This document shows positions 53,396 to 61,056 of a stretch of 64,000 bases of DNA, piece after piece. The stretch lies in NCBI RefSeq assembly GCF_900100705.1, contig NZ_FNCH01000001.1:261163-325162 (forward strand), given 5' to 3'. Made by a program: the position numbers and the translations under genes. Origin of the DNA: Pedobacter terrae. Its GTDB lineage: Bacteria; Bacteroidota; Bacteroidia; Sphingobacteriales; Sphingobacteriaceae. Below the pieces are notes generated by a model. The model saw only the letters and a list, made by a program, of their open reading frames with translations. It had not been told where the DNA came from and ran no database searches. Positions within the stretch are counted from its first letter, which is position 1. Every line of letters starts with the position of its first letter.

Positions 53396-53986
53396 ATGTC
53401 TCATTTAAAATTTAATCCACGCACCTTAATATTGCTTTTAATGATATTGGCCTTAACGGCTTTCCGTTTGCTGGTCACTTTCAATTCCGATGAATTACAG
53501 TTTGCTAATTTTTCATCGATCGGAGCTGTTGCTTTGTTTGGTGGTGCCTATTTTAAAGATCATCTTAAAGCTTTCGCTTTTCCTATATTGAGTTTGTTTT
53601 TAAGCGATTTCATTTTGTCTGTTACTATTTTCAGTAAATACAGCAGTGGCTTTCTTTATGAGGGCTGGTATTGGACTTACATTGCTTTTGCTTTAATGGT
53701 ATTAGTAGGTAGGGTATTGCTTAAAAAAGTAAATGTGGTAAATTTATTGGCTTCAACATTAAGCATTGTGCTAATTCACTGGTTGGTTACCGACTTAGGC
53801 GTTTGGATTAACAACCCGGCATATACCCAGGATTTAGCTGGTTATTGGAGCTGCCTCGTAAAAGCCATTCCGTTTGAAATTAGATTCTTAGAAGGAACCA
53901 TAATTTATGGCGCATTGCTTTTTGGTGCTTTTGAAATCTTAAAAGCGAAATACCCGGTATTAAAACTGCAAATGCAAAAATTATAA
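53396..53986 (+). CDS. DUF6580 membrane protein, likely corrinoid-locus transporter component
   Basis: 196 aa with about five or six membrane helices. The N-terminal FSSIGAVALFGGAYFKD and FLSDFILSV segments match DUF6580 proteins, described as putative transport proteins resembling ECF-transporter S components. It lies directly behind the cobalamin receptor, so transport of a corrinoid, precursor or cobalt is plausible. No ECF energising subunits are in the window. Identity is from remembered similarity. Confidence 0.7.
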   Translation: MSHLKFNPRTLILLLMILALTAFRLLVTFNSDELQFANFSSIGAVALFGGAYFKDHLKAFAFPILSLFLSDFILSVTIFSKYSSGFLYEGWYWTYIAFALMVLVGRVLLKKVNVVNLLASTLSIVLIHWLVTDLGVWINNPAYTQDLAGYWSCLVKAIPFEIRFLEGTIIYGALLFGAFEILKAKYPVLKLQMQKL

Positions 53987-54028
53987 TTATTGAGTTGGTG
54001 GTTCAGCAACCAGTGGGAAAATAAACAG

Positions 54029-54066
54029 AAATCCTCTTTTGATTGAATTCAGAAGGGGATTTTTTC
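54029..54066 (+). terminator. Terminator splitting the B12 locus
   Basis: AAATCCTCTT pairs with AAGGGGATTT (one wobble) with T6 after; it ends the receptor/DUF6580 transcript, so the next genes need their own promoter. Confidence 0.75.
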
Positions 54067-54325
54067 TTAAAATTGGTCTTTACACTGAGTAGACGTCTAT
54101 GATGATCATCAAGAAAATAGTTCACATAAAGATGTTCAAGCTATCGATATTTCATCATATTAAGAAATATAAGACCATATTAGCCTGTATGTTCTTAAAT
54201 GGCTTAAATGGTCAAAAAGTAATATTGATTACCTGATGCTTTAATCCGCTACTATAAAATAAATATAAACCAGAAAAGGATTTTTTCTAACTTAGAACGT
54301 CAATTACATTTTACCTTTACATCAA
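54067..54325. repeat. Gene-free stretch with AT-rich repeat-like sequence
   Basis: No ORF. It holds several short palindromic or repeated units: AGTAGACGTCTA, GATGATCATC, and a run of CATATTAAGAAATATAAGACC, CATATTAGC, TATGTTCTTAAATGGCTTAAATGG words. This resembles a degenerate intergenic repeat. The TACCTTTA at 54313 is a weak -7 box candidate for the BtuF-like gene. Confidence 0.45.
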
Positions 54326-55267
54326 ATGAAAGTTGTTTCCTTTTTACCTGCCGCTACCAAAATGATATACGATATGGGCCTTCAGGATTACCTGCATGGC
54401 GTAACCTTCGAATGTCCGAAAGAAGCAGCCGATCAACCAAAAGTTGTGCGCTGTATCCTGGAAGGTAAAAACTATTCGAGTGTAGAAATAGACCGGATTT
54501 TTTCGGCTTCCAAAGCCCAGGGTAAAAGCTTGTATTGGGTTGATGATGCACTTTTAGAAAGCATTGCGCCTGATGTGGTTTTCACACAGGACATTTGCGA
54601 AGTTTGCAACATTGATACCGTTTGTACCGAAACCGCTGTAATGAAACTGAGTAAGCAGCCAACTTTGGTTCCGCTTTCGCCCAATAATCTGCAGGATGTT
54701 TTTGAATGTGCCATTACCATTGCAAAAGCTTTGGGAAAAGAAGAAGTAGCTTTTAGTTACCTGGTAGGCTTACAGCAGAAAACCGATCATATTTTAGATA
54801 AACTACGTCAAAATAAATCACCATTGAAGCGGGTGATGCTTATGGAATGGATAGAACCGATCTACAATTGTGGACATTGGATTCCTTTTCAGATTGCTGC
54901 TGCCGGTGGGGTAGATATGCTTTCCAACCCTGCAGGCGATTCCATTGTTACCCCATGGGAAAAGATAATTAAGTATAATCCAGAGGTATTGGTTATTGCG
55001 CCATGTGGTTTCGACCAAAAAAGAAGCCTGGAAGAAATGGAACTCCTTACATCAAAACCAGGTTGGAATAATTTGGAGGCAGTAAAAAACAACCAGGTTT
55101 ACATTGCCGATTTTGACATGTTCACACAGCCAAGTATTGGTACTTTGGTAGAAGGTATTGAAGCTTTAGCTTGCATGTTCCATCCCAGTATTTTTAAGGC
55201 TGATGAAAATATTGCAAAGAAGTTTATTAATCATGATCAGTTCGTTCAATCATTCCAATCGGTGTAG
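54326..55267 (+). CDS. BtuF-like cobalamin-binding protein without signal peptide
   Basis: 313 aa. The fold begins at residue 1 (MKVVSFLPAATKMIYDMGLQ), which in secreted BtuF proteins follows a leader. Upstream in frame a stop occurs at 54293 with no start codon between, so no leader is possible. The periplasmic-binding signatures RVMLMEWIEPIYNCGHWIPF and the double-domain fold are present. It would be cytosolic, and so perhaps a corrinoid carrier or salvage factor rather than an ABC importer's partner. 5 bp separate it from the next gene. Confidence 0.85.
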   Translation: MKVVSFLPAATKMIYDMGLQDYLHGVTFECPKEAADQPKVVRCILEGKNYSSVEIDRIFSASKAQGKSLYWVDDALLESIAPDVVFTQDICEVCNIDTVCTETAVMKLSKQPTLVPLSPNNLQDVFECAITIAKALGKEEVAFSYLVGLQQKTDHILDKLRQNKSPLKRVMLMEWIEPIYNCGHWIPFQIAAAGGVDMLSNPAGDSIVTPWEKIIKYNPEVLVIAPCGFDQKRSLEEMELLTSKPGWNNLEAVKNNQVYIADFDMFTQPSIGTLVEGIEALACMFHPSIFKADENIAKKFINHDQFVQSFQSV

Positions 55268-55272
55268 TATTT

Positions 55273-55956
55273 ATGAAGTTAGTCGTATTAACAGGAGCAG
55301 GGATCAGTGCCGAAAGTGGGTTAAAAACATTTAGGGATTCGGATGGTTTGTGGGAAGGTTACAATATACATGATGTAGCCACACCCGAAGCCTGGGAAAG
55401 GAATCCGGAATTGGTACAAGGGTTTTATAACGAAAGAAGAAAGCAGGTTTTAGCGGCAAAACCTAACCGGGCACACCAATTATTGGCAGAACTTGAAAAC
55501 GATTTTGATGTTGAAATCATCACCCAGAATATCGACGATTTGCACGAAAGAGCAGGTTCTACCAAAGTTACCCATCTCCATGGCATAATTATCCGGTCAC
55601 AATCCGACATTAGGCCTCATTTAACTTATCCCATTACTGGTTCAGAAATAAAAATGGGAGAGCTGTGCGAGTTCGGTTCACAGCTGCGCCCACATGTAGT
55701 TTGGTTTGGTGAGGCAGTACCGATGATTGAAGTTGCGGCCAACATTTGCGGAAAAGCTGATTTATTTGTACTGATTGGCACTTCGTTAGCCGTTTATCCG
55801 GCAGCCGGACTTATCGATTTCGTGCCTCGTGAAGTGAATAAATACATCATTGATCCAAAAACCCCAGACGTTAAGCGCTACCAAAATGTAATTACGATTG
55901 AACAAAATGCTGTGAATGGAATGGCGCAACTGAAAAGTATCTTATTGAATGGATAA
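55273..55956 (+). CDS. cobB: Sirtuin (NAD-dependent deacylase, CobB type) lacking zinc cysteines
   Basis: 227 aa. NAD site GAGISAESGLKTFRDSDG, TQNIDDLHERAG, the catalytic His in THLHG and the RPHVVWFGEAVP motif are intact. The zinc-binding domain of CobB sirtuins normally has four Cys; here HGIIIRSQSDIRPHLTYP... MGELCEFGSQLRPH has only one Cys. Deacylation activity may remain, but the fold here is not zinc-held. It is between the BtuF-like and DUF71 genes, and overlaps the latter by 8 bp. Confidence 0.88.
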   Translation: MKLVVLTGAGISAESGLKTFRDSDGLWEGYNIHDVATPEAWERNPELVQGFYNERRKQVLAAKPNRAHQLLAELENDFDVEIITQNIDDLHERAGSTKVTHLHGIIIRSQSDIRPHLTYPITGSEIKMGELCEFGSQLRPHVVWFGEAVPMIEVAANICGKADLFVLIGTSLAVYPAAGLIDFVPREVNKYIIDPKTPDVKRYQNVITIEQNAVNGMAQLKSILLNG

Positions 55957-56671
55957 AAGAAACTGCATTTTTAACTGGAGTGGTGGTAAAGATAGTACCC
56001 TCGCATTACATTATGCTCTTCTGGATCCAACGATTGAAATCCGCTATCTGGTGACTACAGTCACAGAGCAATATAATCGTGTCTCGATGCACGGGGTAAG
56101 GGAAGCTTTGCTGATTAAGCAGGCCGAAAGTATTGGTATCCCATTATATCAGATCCGTTTGGGCGAAATGCCCGATATGGAAACATACGACAATACGATG
56201 CGTACCCATCTGAATAAATTTAAAGCAGAAGGTATTACCCATTCTATTTTTGGTGATATTTTTCTGGAAGACCTGCGCAAATACCGCGAAAGTAAGCTGG
56301 ATGAAATCGGTTTGAAAGCCATATTTCCACTCTGGCTTAAAGATACTAGAGATTTAATCAGTGAATTTATTAATCTGCACTATAAAACCATCATTGTATG
56401 TACACAAGAGAATCTGAAAGATATTTGTGGAAAAGTAATCAGCGAAGACTTAATTAATCAGCTTCCGCCAGAAATTGATCCCTGTGGTGAAAACGGTGAG
56501 TTTCATACTTTTGCCTTCGAAGGGCCGGTTTTTAAAGAGAAAATTGCTTTTTCGGTAGGTGAACAGGTATTCAGAACTTATCATTCACCCTTAAAAACGA
56601 CATCAATTAATGATGATCCTTGTGCTAAACCTGTGCTTACAGGTTTTTGGTATACTGATTTAATTGAATAA
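55949..56671 (+). CDS. DUF71 / COG2102 PP-loop ATP-pyrophosphatase, B12 type
   Basis: 240 aa. The N-terminal PP-loop SGGKDS is at residues 11-16, and the C-terminal region (DPCGENGEFHTFAFEGPVF) is the DUF71 signature. Members of COG2102 include diphthine-ammonia ligase in archaea and eukaryotes; a bacterial subgroup found beside cobalamin genes has been proposed to act in B12 salvage. The context here, overlapping a sirtuin and next to a BtuF-like gene, fits that subgroup. Enzymatic substrate is not known from this sequence. Confidence 0.85.
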   Translation: MDKRNCIFNWSGGKDSTLALHYALLDPTIEIRYLVTTVTEQYNRVSMHGVREALLIKQAESIGIPLYQIRLGEMPDMETYDNTMRTHLNKFKAEGITHSIFGDIFLEDLRKYRESKLDEIGLKAIFPLWLKDTRDLISEFINLHYKTIIVCTQENLKDICGKVISEDLINQLPPEIDPCGENGEFHTFAFEGPVFKEKIAFSVGEQVFRTYHSPLKTTSINDDPCAKPVLTGFWYTDLIE

Positions 56672-56800
56672 TTTTTTGATTCTCAAAACATTTTGGCATC
56701 ATTTTTTCTTTAGTAGTGATAATTAACTAAATCATATCACAAATGAAACCGTTTAGTGAGGTTAGGTAGCTAAACCGGAAACATATTAAAATTAAAAATT

Positions 56801-57307
56801 ATGAAAAAGATATTGGTAGTAATCGCATTAAGTTCTTCAGTTTTATTTGCTTGTAATAATAAAGCAAAAGAAGAGGCTGCATTAAAACAACAACAAGCTG
56901 AAAAGGAATTAGCCATTAAAGCCGTAAAAGATAGTTTACGCTTAGATAGCTTTAAAAAAGCTGAAGTAGCTAAAGTAGAACAAGAGAAAGAAGCTAAACA
57001 CCAGGCAGAATTGGCAGCTGCAAGAAGATCAAGTACGAGTACCGGTAGCAGAAGATCATATGCCAGCTCTGGTGGAAGTTCAAGCAGTGCATACGGAGGT
57101 ACTCAACCAACGGCTAAGAAAAAAGGCTGGAGTGATGCAGCTAAAGGTGCTGTAATTGGGGGTGCTGCCGGTGCAGTTGGTGGCGCTTTAATTGATAAGA
57201 AAAAAGGAAGAGGTGCTATTATTGGTGGATTGGTTGGAGCCGGTGGCGGTTATTTAATCGGTAGAGGCGAAGATAGAAAATCTGGTCGGGTACAGCCTAA
57301 AAACTAA
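56801..57307 (+). CDS. Glycine-zipper lipoprotein, unknown role
   Basis: 168 aa. Lipobox LFAC (MKKILVVIALSSSVLFACNN) predicts an inner or outer membrane lipoprotein. Residues ~25-70 form an Ala/Lys/Glu-rich helix; residues ~75-100 are Ser/Gly-rich; residues ~115-150 are a YMGG-like glycine zipper (GAVIGGAAGAVGGALIDKK and RGAIIGGLVGAGGGYLIGR). It likely inserts in or associates with the outer membrane. Function unknown, a stress-related role is common for such proteins. A terminator follows it directly. Confidence 0.8.
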   Translation: MKKILVVIALSSSVLFACNNKAKEEAALKQQQAEKELAIKAVKDSLRLDSFKKAEVAKVEQEKEAKHQAELAAARRSSTSTGSRRSYASSGGSSSSAYGGTQPTAKKKGWSDAAKGAVIGGAAGAVGGALIDKKKGRGAIIGGLVGAGGGYLIGRGEDRKSGRVQPKN

Positions 57308-57324
57308 TTTTTTTCAAAACATCG

Positions 57325-57356
57325 AAAAGTCCTGGTTTACATCAGGACTTTTTTTA
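57325..57356 (+). terminator. Rho-independent terminator
   Basis: AAAAGTCCTG pairs with CAGGACTTTT around an 8-nt loop, with T-tract; ends the glycine-zipper gene. Confidence 0.85.
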
Positions 57357-57400
57357 TGTCTAATAAAAAATGATTGATATATTTAAAGAAAAAAGAACCC

Positions 57401-57739
57401 ATGACAGAAATCACTACCGCTGATAAAGGACAGATTCAACACTTTGTAATGTTTTGGTTAAAACCACAATTAACCAGGAACGAAATAGCCGATTTTACCA
57501 ATTTTTTCGAAAGCTTAAAACCAATTAAATATATTAAAACTTTAAGTTATGGATTGGCTGCGAATACGCCAGTACGACCGGTTACCGATAACTCTTTTAC
57601 CTATTCGCTAACCATTACATTTGCCAACATAGAAGATCATAATGCTTACCAGGAGGATAAAACGCATTTAGATGCTGTAGAAAAGTTCTCCAAAAACTGG
57701 TATAGGGTAGTGGTACACGATACGGTGGTTTCTGTTTAA
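57401..57739 (+). CDS. Dabb-domain (stress-responsive alpha/beta barrel) protein
   Basis: 112 aa from ATG 57401 (an in-frame TTG at 57374 gives a lysine-rich extension that is unlikely). HFVMFWLKPQL and TFANIEDHNAYQEDKTHLDAVEKF are typical of the Dabb family, which forms dimeric ferredoxin-like barrels. Function is not established; the family includes stress-induced proteins and polyketide cyclases. Confidence 0.85.
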   Translation: MTEITTADKGQIQHFVMFWLKPQLTRNEIADFTNFFESLKPIKYIKTLSYGLAANTPVRPVTDNSFTYSLTITFANIEDHNAYQEDKTHLDAVEKFSKNWYRVVVHDTVVSV

Positions 57740-58263
57740 AACCCATTTGGTTCAGTTCAGTCCCCAACCTATATTTACTGTTTAACCACAGATGCGCACA
57801 GATATGGTATATAGCGCTGCTATACCGAGAGGTCAGATTTAGAAAAACAATGAAGATACAATGACTGGTACGGATGGATCATCATGTTGACTGACGCGCA
57901 GTCCCTAACATTCGGGAGAGAAATCTTTAAACTGTGGTAAAGATTTTTCCCCGCCTGTGCTGGTAGGCACTGCGGTCGAAATGACGACCTAGGTATGGAA
58001 TTTTGTTTAAAGATATTAGTTTACAAAGTAAGTCTTCTCAATCTAAAATCACTAAACCTCCCATTTATTTGGCCAAATCAAGCACCAAAATTATATTTTT
58101 TGTAAAAATTCAAAAGTCAAAATATCAATCATTTACGGTTACTTATCTTAATAAAAACTATAGGTACCAAATCGGTTTAGCCCCTAAAGCATAAATAAAT
58201 TCAAAATATAATTTTGAATGTAAAAATAACACCTTGTAAATCAGATTGTTGAAGTAATTATTT
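57740..58263. other. Gene-free stretch with repeat element 57880-57988
   Basis: No supported ORF. A CCACAGATGCGCACAGAT block lies near 57785, followed by a degenerate element with ATCATCATGTTGAC near 57880 and GTCGAAATGACGAC at its right end (57975-57988), another relative of the TCGTCAT family. After 58000 the DNA is AT-rich without features I can support. A 63-codon frame at 58003-58194 has no RBS context, homology clues or codon character of its neighbours. Confidence 0.5.
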
Positions 58264-58515
58264 TTAATATTGATGCCTGTTATAAGCTAAAGTAAAGTCT
58301 GAACGCATCACCTTGAAACGCGAAATAACGGTCTGGATAAATTCTTCGTCGATAATTTCAAAAACATCATTTACGCCACCACCACTTAGGTCTAGTTCTG
58401 CAAGCTTATAACTTTGCTCAAAAGTACCCTGTTCAAATTTTACAATGTATTTTTGGTTCATCGAAAAAATGGTAATCTTACATTCCGGATGTGGAAGTTC
58501 TGCTACTACTCTCAT
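58264..58515 (-). CDS. Conserved-looking small protein, unknown function
   Basis: 83 aa from ATG 58515: MRVVAELPHPECKITIFSMN with strands KYIVKFEQGTFEQSYKLAEL, then an acidic helix (GGVNDVFEIIDEEFIQTVIS). No signal peptide. It follows the CrtA-like gene after 14 nt on the same strand and probably shares its transcript. Size and balanced composition suggest a real protein, but I do not recognise a family. Confidence 0.65.
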   Translation of the reverse strand: MRVVAELPHPECKITIFSMNQKYIVKFEQGTFEQSYKLAELDLSGGGVNDVFEIIDEEFIQTVISRFKVMRSDFTLAYNRHQY

Positions 58516-58529
58516 TTATTATATTTTAA

Positions 58530-59294
58530 TTACAATTCTGTAGATATGCCGTTAAGTGTTCCCCAACTGTCGATGATGGAGAAACGGGCAAAAAGTTCTT
58601 CTTTGTACCATTCTCGCGCTCTGGTGAGCTTAATCACATCAGCATGGTCGAAAGTTTTGTAGGCATAGTTTTTTACGCTATCTGCATCTTCCCATATAGA
58701 AAAGGTCGCCTGGTCAAAAAATGGATTTTCTCCCATGCCTGCTGATAGAATAAATCCTGGTGAAATGCGCATCGCATCAGCCGCCCGTTTAATGTTATGC
58801 CTGAATTCTTTTAGTCGGTTAAATTTAATTGCGGCCCTGGTAATTACAGCGATTTTACCAGAGGATGTTATGATCTTTTTATCAACTTTAAATGGCTGTT
58901 CTTTTGACCATAAGCCATGACTGGATAAAGGGTTTAGTAAGATCGTAAAACTTTCAATTCCAAAAAAATTAAACCATTTCATCACTAAAGAATCTCGGTC
59001 AAAATGATCATAATCTTTACGGTCATCCCAGGTGGTGAGAATTGCCCAATGTTTATAATCTGGAGGTAAATCAACACTGGCATCTTTGCCGCTACCCATT
59101 AATTTCCAAAATTTACACTTTTTATCTAACCATAAAGGCAGCCTTAAAACAGCCATCCCCATAAAAGCAAAAGGAATGGTAAGTCCACGAAATTTAGTAA
59201 TGGTTAAGGCTACAATCATAAGTACACAATAAAAGATCAAAACTAAGGATTTTAAAGATAGGTTATCATTCAAATTTTTGTCATTATAAACCAA
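58530..59294 (-). CDS. CrtA-like (spheroidene monooxygenase-family) protein
   Basis: 254 aa from a TTG at 59294; the first ~25 residues are not typical, and starts at the later Met codons (MIVALTI, MGMAVLR) are possible. An N-terminal hydrophobic segment is followed by the CrtA-like domain: GSGKDASVDLPPDYKHWAIL, TTWDDRKDYDHF, and AAIKFNRLKEFRHNIKRAAD. In phototrophs CrtA oxygenates carotenoids; here there are no other carotenoid genes nearby, so the substrate may differ. Function in this organism is unknown. Confidence 0.7.
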   Translation of the reverse strand: MVYNDKNLNDNLSLKSLVLIFYCVLMIVALTITKFRGLTIPFAFMGMAVLRLPLWLDKKCKFWKLMGSGKDASVDLPPDYKHWAILTTWDDRKDYDHFDRDSLVMKWFNFFGIESFTILLNPLSSHGLWSKEQPFKVDKKIITSSGKIAVITRAAIKFNRLKEFRHNIKRAADAMRISPGFILSAGMGENPFFDQATFSIWEDADSVKNYAYKTFDHADVIKLTRAREWYKEELFARFSIIDSWGTLNGISTEL

Positions 59295-59301
59295 TAGGGG
59301 C

Positions 59302-59330
59302 TTGCATTTCGCAATTCATTATTAACTTTG
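59302..59330 (+). promoter_or_regulatory. Bacteroidota-type promoter for the free-Met sulfoxide reductase gene
   Basis: TTG at 59302-59304, 18-bp spacer, TAACTTTG at 59323-59330; ATG 19 bp after. It overlaps the divergent CrtA-like gene start region, so competing use is possible. Confidence 0.55.
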
Positions 59331-59349
59331 ATCAAATAATCAAAAAGAA

Positions 59350-59829
59350 ATGGCAGAAGATTTAGTGATCACAAAAGATGCATCCAAGGAATCACAGTAC
59401 CAATCCATCATTCCTCAAATTGAAGCTTTATTGTATGGTGAAACAGATTTTGTGGCTAATATGGCAAATGTAGCTGCAGCACTTAAAGAGCAGTTTGGCT
59501 GGTTTTGGGTCGGCTTTTACCTGGTAAAGCAAGATGAGCTGGTGCTTGGTCCTTTTCAGGGACCAGTGGCTTGTACAAGAATAAAAAAAGGAAAAGGTGT
59601 TTGCGGTACTTCATGGGCACAGGCTAAAACGATCATTGTACCAGATGTGGAGGAATTTCCCGGCCACATTGCCTGTGCATCAGCTTCAAAGTCCGAAATC
59701 GTTCTGCCTCTGGTTGTTAATGACGAAGTTATTGGTGTGCTTGATGTTGATAGTGAAATGTTGAACACATTTGACGAAACAGATCTGATTTATTTAGAGC
59801 AGGTTATTGCTGTTTTGTTAAACAGGTAA
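59350..59829 (+). CDS. msrC: Free methionine-(R)-sulfoxide reductase (GAF-type)
   Basis: 159-aa GAF-domain protein. Three cysteines at 75, 85 and 109 (VACTRI, GVCGTS, IACASA) match the catalytic and resolving set of fRMsr/YebR proteins. It reduces free methionine-R-sulfoxide, recharged by thioredoxin. It has no signal peptide. Promoter upstream and the AAG gene begins 13 bp downstream, so a two-gene unit is likely. Confidence 0.93.
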   Translation: MAEDLVITKDASKESQYQSIIPQIEALLYGETDFVANMANVAAALKEQFGWFWVGFYLVKQDELVLGPFQGPVACTRIKKGKGVCGTSWAQAKTIIVPDVEEFPGHIACASASKSEIVLPLVVNDEVIGVLDVDSEMLNTFDETDLIYLEQVIAVLLNR

Positions 59830-59842
59830 TTTAAACAAAATA

Positions 59843-60448
59843 TTGAAATTAAAAGCTGAATATTACCAGAATGAAGATGTTGTAAGTCTCGCAAAAGATT
59901 TACTTGGCAAGGTTCTGTATACGAAAATTGGCGATGAAATTACTGCCGGTATTATCGTCGAAACAGAAGCTTATTTTGGAATAAAAGATAAAGCCTCTCA
60001 TGCTTATGGAGGTCGCCGTACCAATCGTACCGAAATTATGTATAGTGCAGGTGGCATTGCTTATGTTTATCTCTGTTACGGCATGCATCACCTTTTTAAT
60101 GTGGTCACCTCGGTTAAAGACGATCCTCATGCTGTTCTGATCAGAGGAGTAGAGCCGCTTGTTGGAATAGACATTATTGAGCAGCGGCGGAATATGCTCC
60201 ATACAAAAGGTGCTATTTCGGCTGGACCTGGTTCAGCAGCAAAGGCATTAGGGATAGATAAAACCTTCAATGCAAAAAATCTTTCCGATGATGAGATTTG
60301 GATCGAAGATCATGGAATTCGGTATGCTGAAAAAAATATTGCGGCTACACCACGTGTTGGCATCGCCTACGCTAAAGAGCATGCATTATTGCCCTGGCGC
60401 TTCTTTGTTAAGGGCAGCAAATATGTGAGTAAACCAAATAAGGTTTAA
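59843..60448 (+). CDS. DNA-3-methyladenine glycosylase (AAG/MPG family)
   Basis: 201 aa with a TTG start. Family signatures: ETEAYFG, HAYGGRRTNRTEIMYSAGG, AYVYLCYGMHHLFNVV, and the LIRGVEPL segment; SAGPGSAAKALGID in the C-terminal half. It removes alkylated or deaminated purines from DNA in base-excision repair. It follows the msrC gene by 13 bp, giving a small damage-repair pair (protein and DNA). Confidence 0.95.
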   Translation: MKLKAEYYQNEDVVSLAKDLLGKVLYTKIGDEITAGIIVETEAYFGIKDKASHAYGGRRTNRTEIMYSAGGIAYVYLCYGMHHLFNVVTSVKDDPHAVLIRGVEPLVGIDIIEQRRNMLHTKGAISAGPGSAAKALGIDKTFNAKNLSDDEIWIEDHGIRYAEKNIAATPRVGIAYAKEHALLPWRFFVKGSKYVSKPNKV

Positions 60449-60502
60449 TTTATAGAAACCTTTTTGAGCGCTTTCTGTTTTTCTCTATAAATAATCAAAA
60501 AC

Positions 60503-60991
60503 ATGAAAAACGAGAAAAATATAGCTATTTTAAAAGAGATGGCAGAAAGCGTAAGAACCTGTATGTTTACTACATTTTCTTCAGATGATGAACTTGGAAG
60601 CAGACCTATGGGAACTGCAAAAATCGAAGATGATGGCAGTTTGTGGTTTTACACCAATGAATATTCTTTAAAATCGAAAGAGATTTCAAAAGAAAATAAT
60701 GTGCTGCTAGCTTATAGCGATCCATCGAAAAATACGTATTTAACGGTTAAAGGTAAAGCAGAGCTGGTAGATGATAAAGTACGTAAAGAAGCCTATTTTT
60801 CTCCATTTATAAAGGCCTGGTTTCCTGATGGAGTGGAGGATCCAAGATTGATCTTGATAAAAGTAACCCCAGAGGAAGCTGAGTACTGGGATTCATCATC
60901 ATCAAAAATCGTGGTGTTGTTCAGTGTATTGAAAGCAGTTGTAACTGGTGATACGCCAGATCTGGGTAAACACGATACGATGAAATTCTAA
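60503..60991 (+). CDS. Pyridoxamine 5'-phosphate oxidase-like FMN-binding protein
   Basis: 162 aa. FSSDDELGSRPMGTAKIEDD and YTNEYSLKSKEISKENNVLL are typical of general-stress-protein-26-like split-barrel flavoproteins. True PNPOx activity is not indicated. It may reduce or bind flavin or heme-type ligands; unknown. A terminator follows. Confidence 0.88.
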   Translation: MKNEKNIAILKEMAESVRTCMFTTFSSDDELGSRPMGTAKIEDDGSLWFYTNEYSLKSKEISKENNVLLAYSDPSKNTYLTVKGKAELVDDKVRKEAYFSPFIKAWFPDGVEDPRLILIKVTPEEAEYWDSSSSKIVVLFSVLKAVVTGDTPDLGKHDTMKF

Positions 60992-61008
60992 TAAATTTTA
61001 AATAATCG

Positions 61009-61044
61009 AAAAGCAGGATTGGAAACAATACCTGCTTTTTTTGT
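61009..61044 (+). terminator. Rho-independent terminator
   Basis: AAAAGCAGG pairs with CCTGCTTTT, followed by a T-run; ends the PPOX gene and precedes kynureninase. Confidence 0.85.
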
Positions 61045-61056
61045 AATATTGGCCTG

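Noticed and set aside
55949..55956. 8-bp overlap of sirtuin and DUF71 as a frameshift artefact
   Set aside because: Both proteins have complete termini and the DUF71 start MDKRNCIFNWSGGKDS is the family start, so the overlap is normal coupling.
56688..56712. TGGCATCATTTTTTC as a sigma-54 promoter before the glycine-zipper gene
   Set aside because: -24 element is imperfect and -12 lacks GC; spacing to the gene is long. Not better than chance in AT-rich DNA.
58003..58194. 63-codon frame in the gene-free region
   Set aside because: Ser/Lys-rich translation, no operon context, no promoter or terminator and no recognisable motif.
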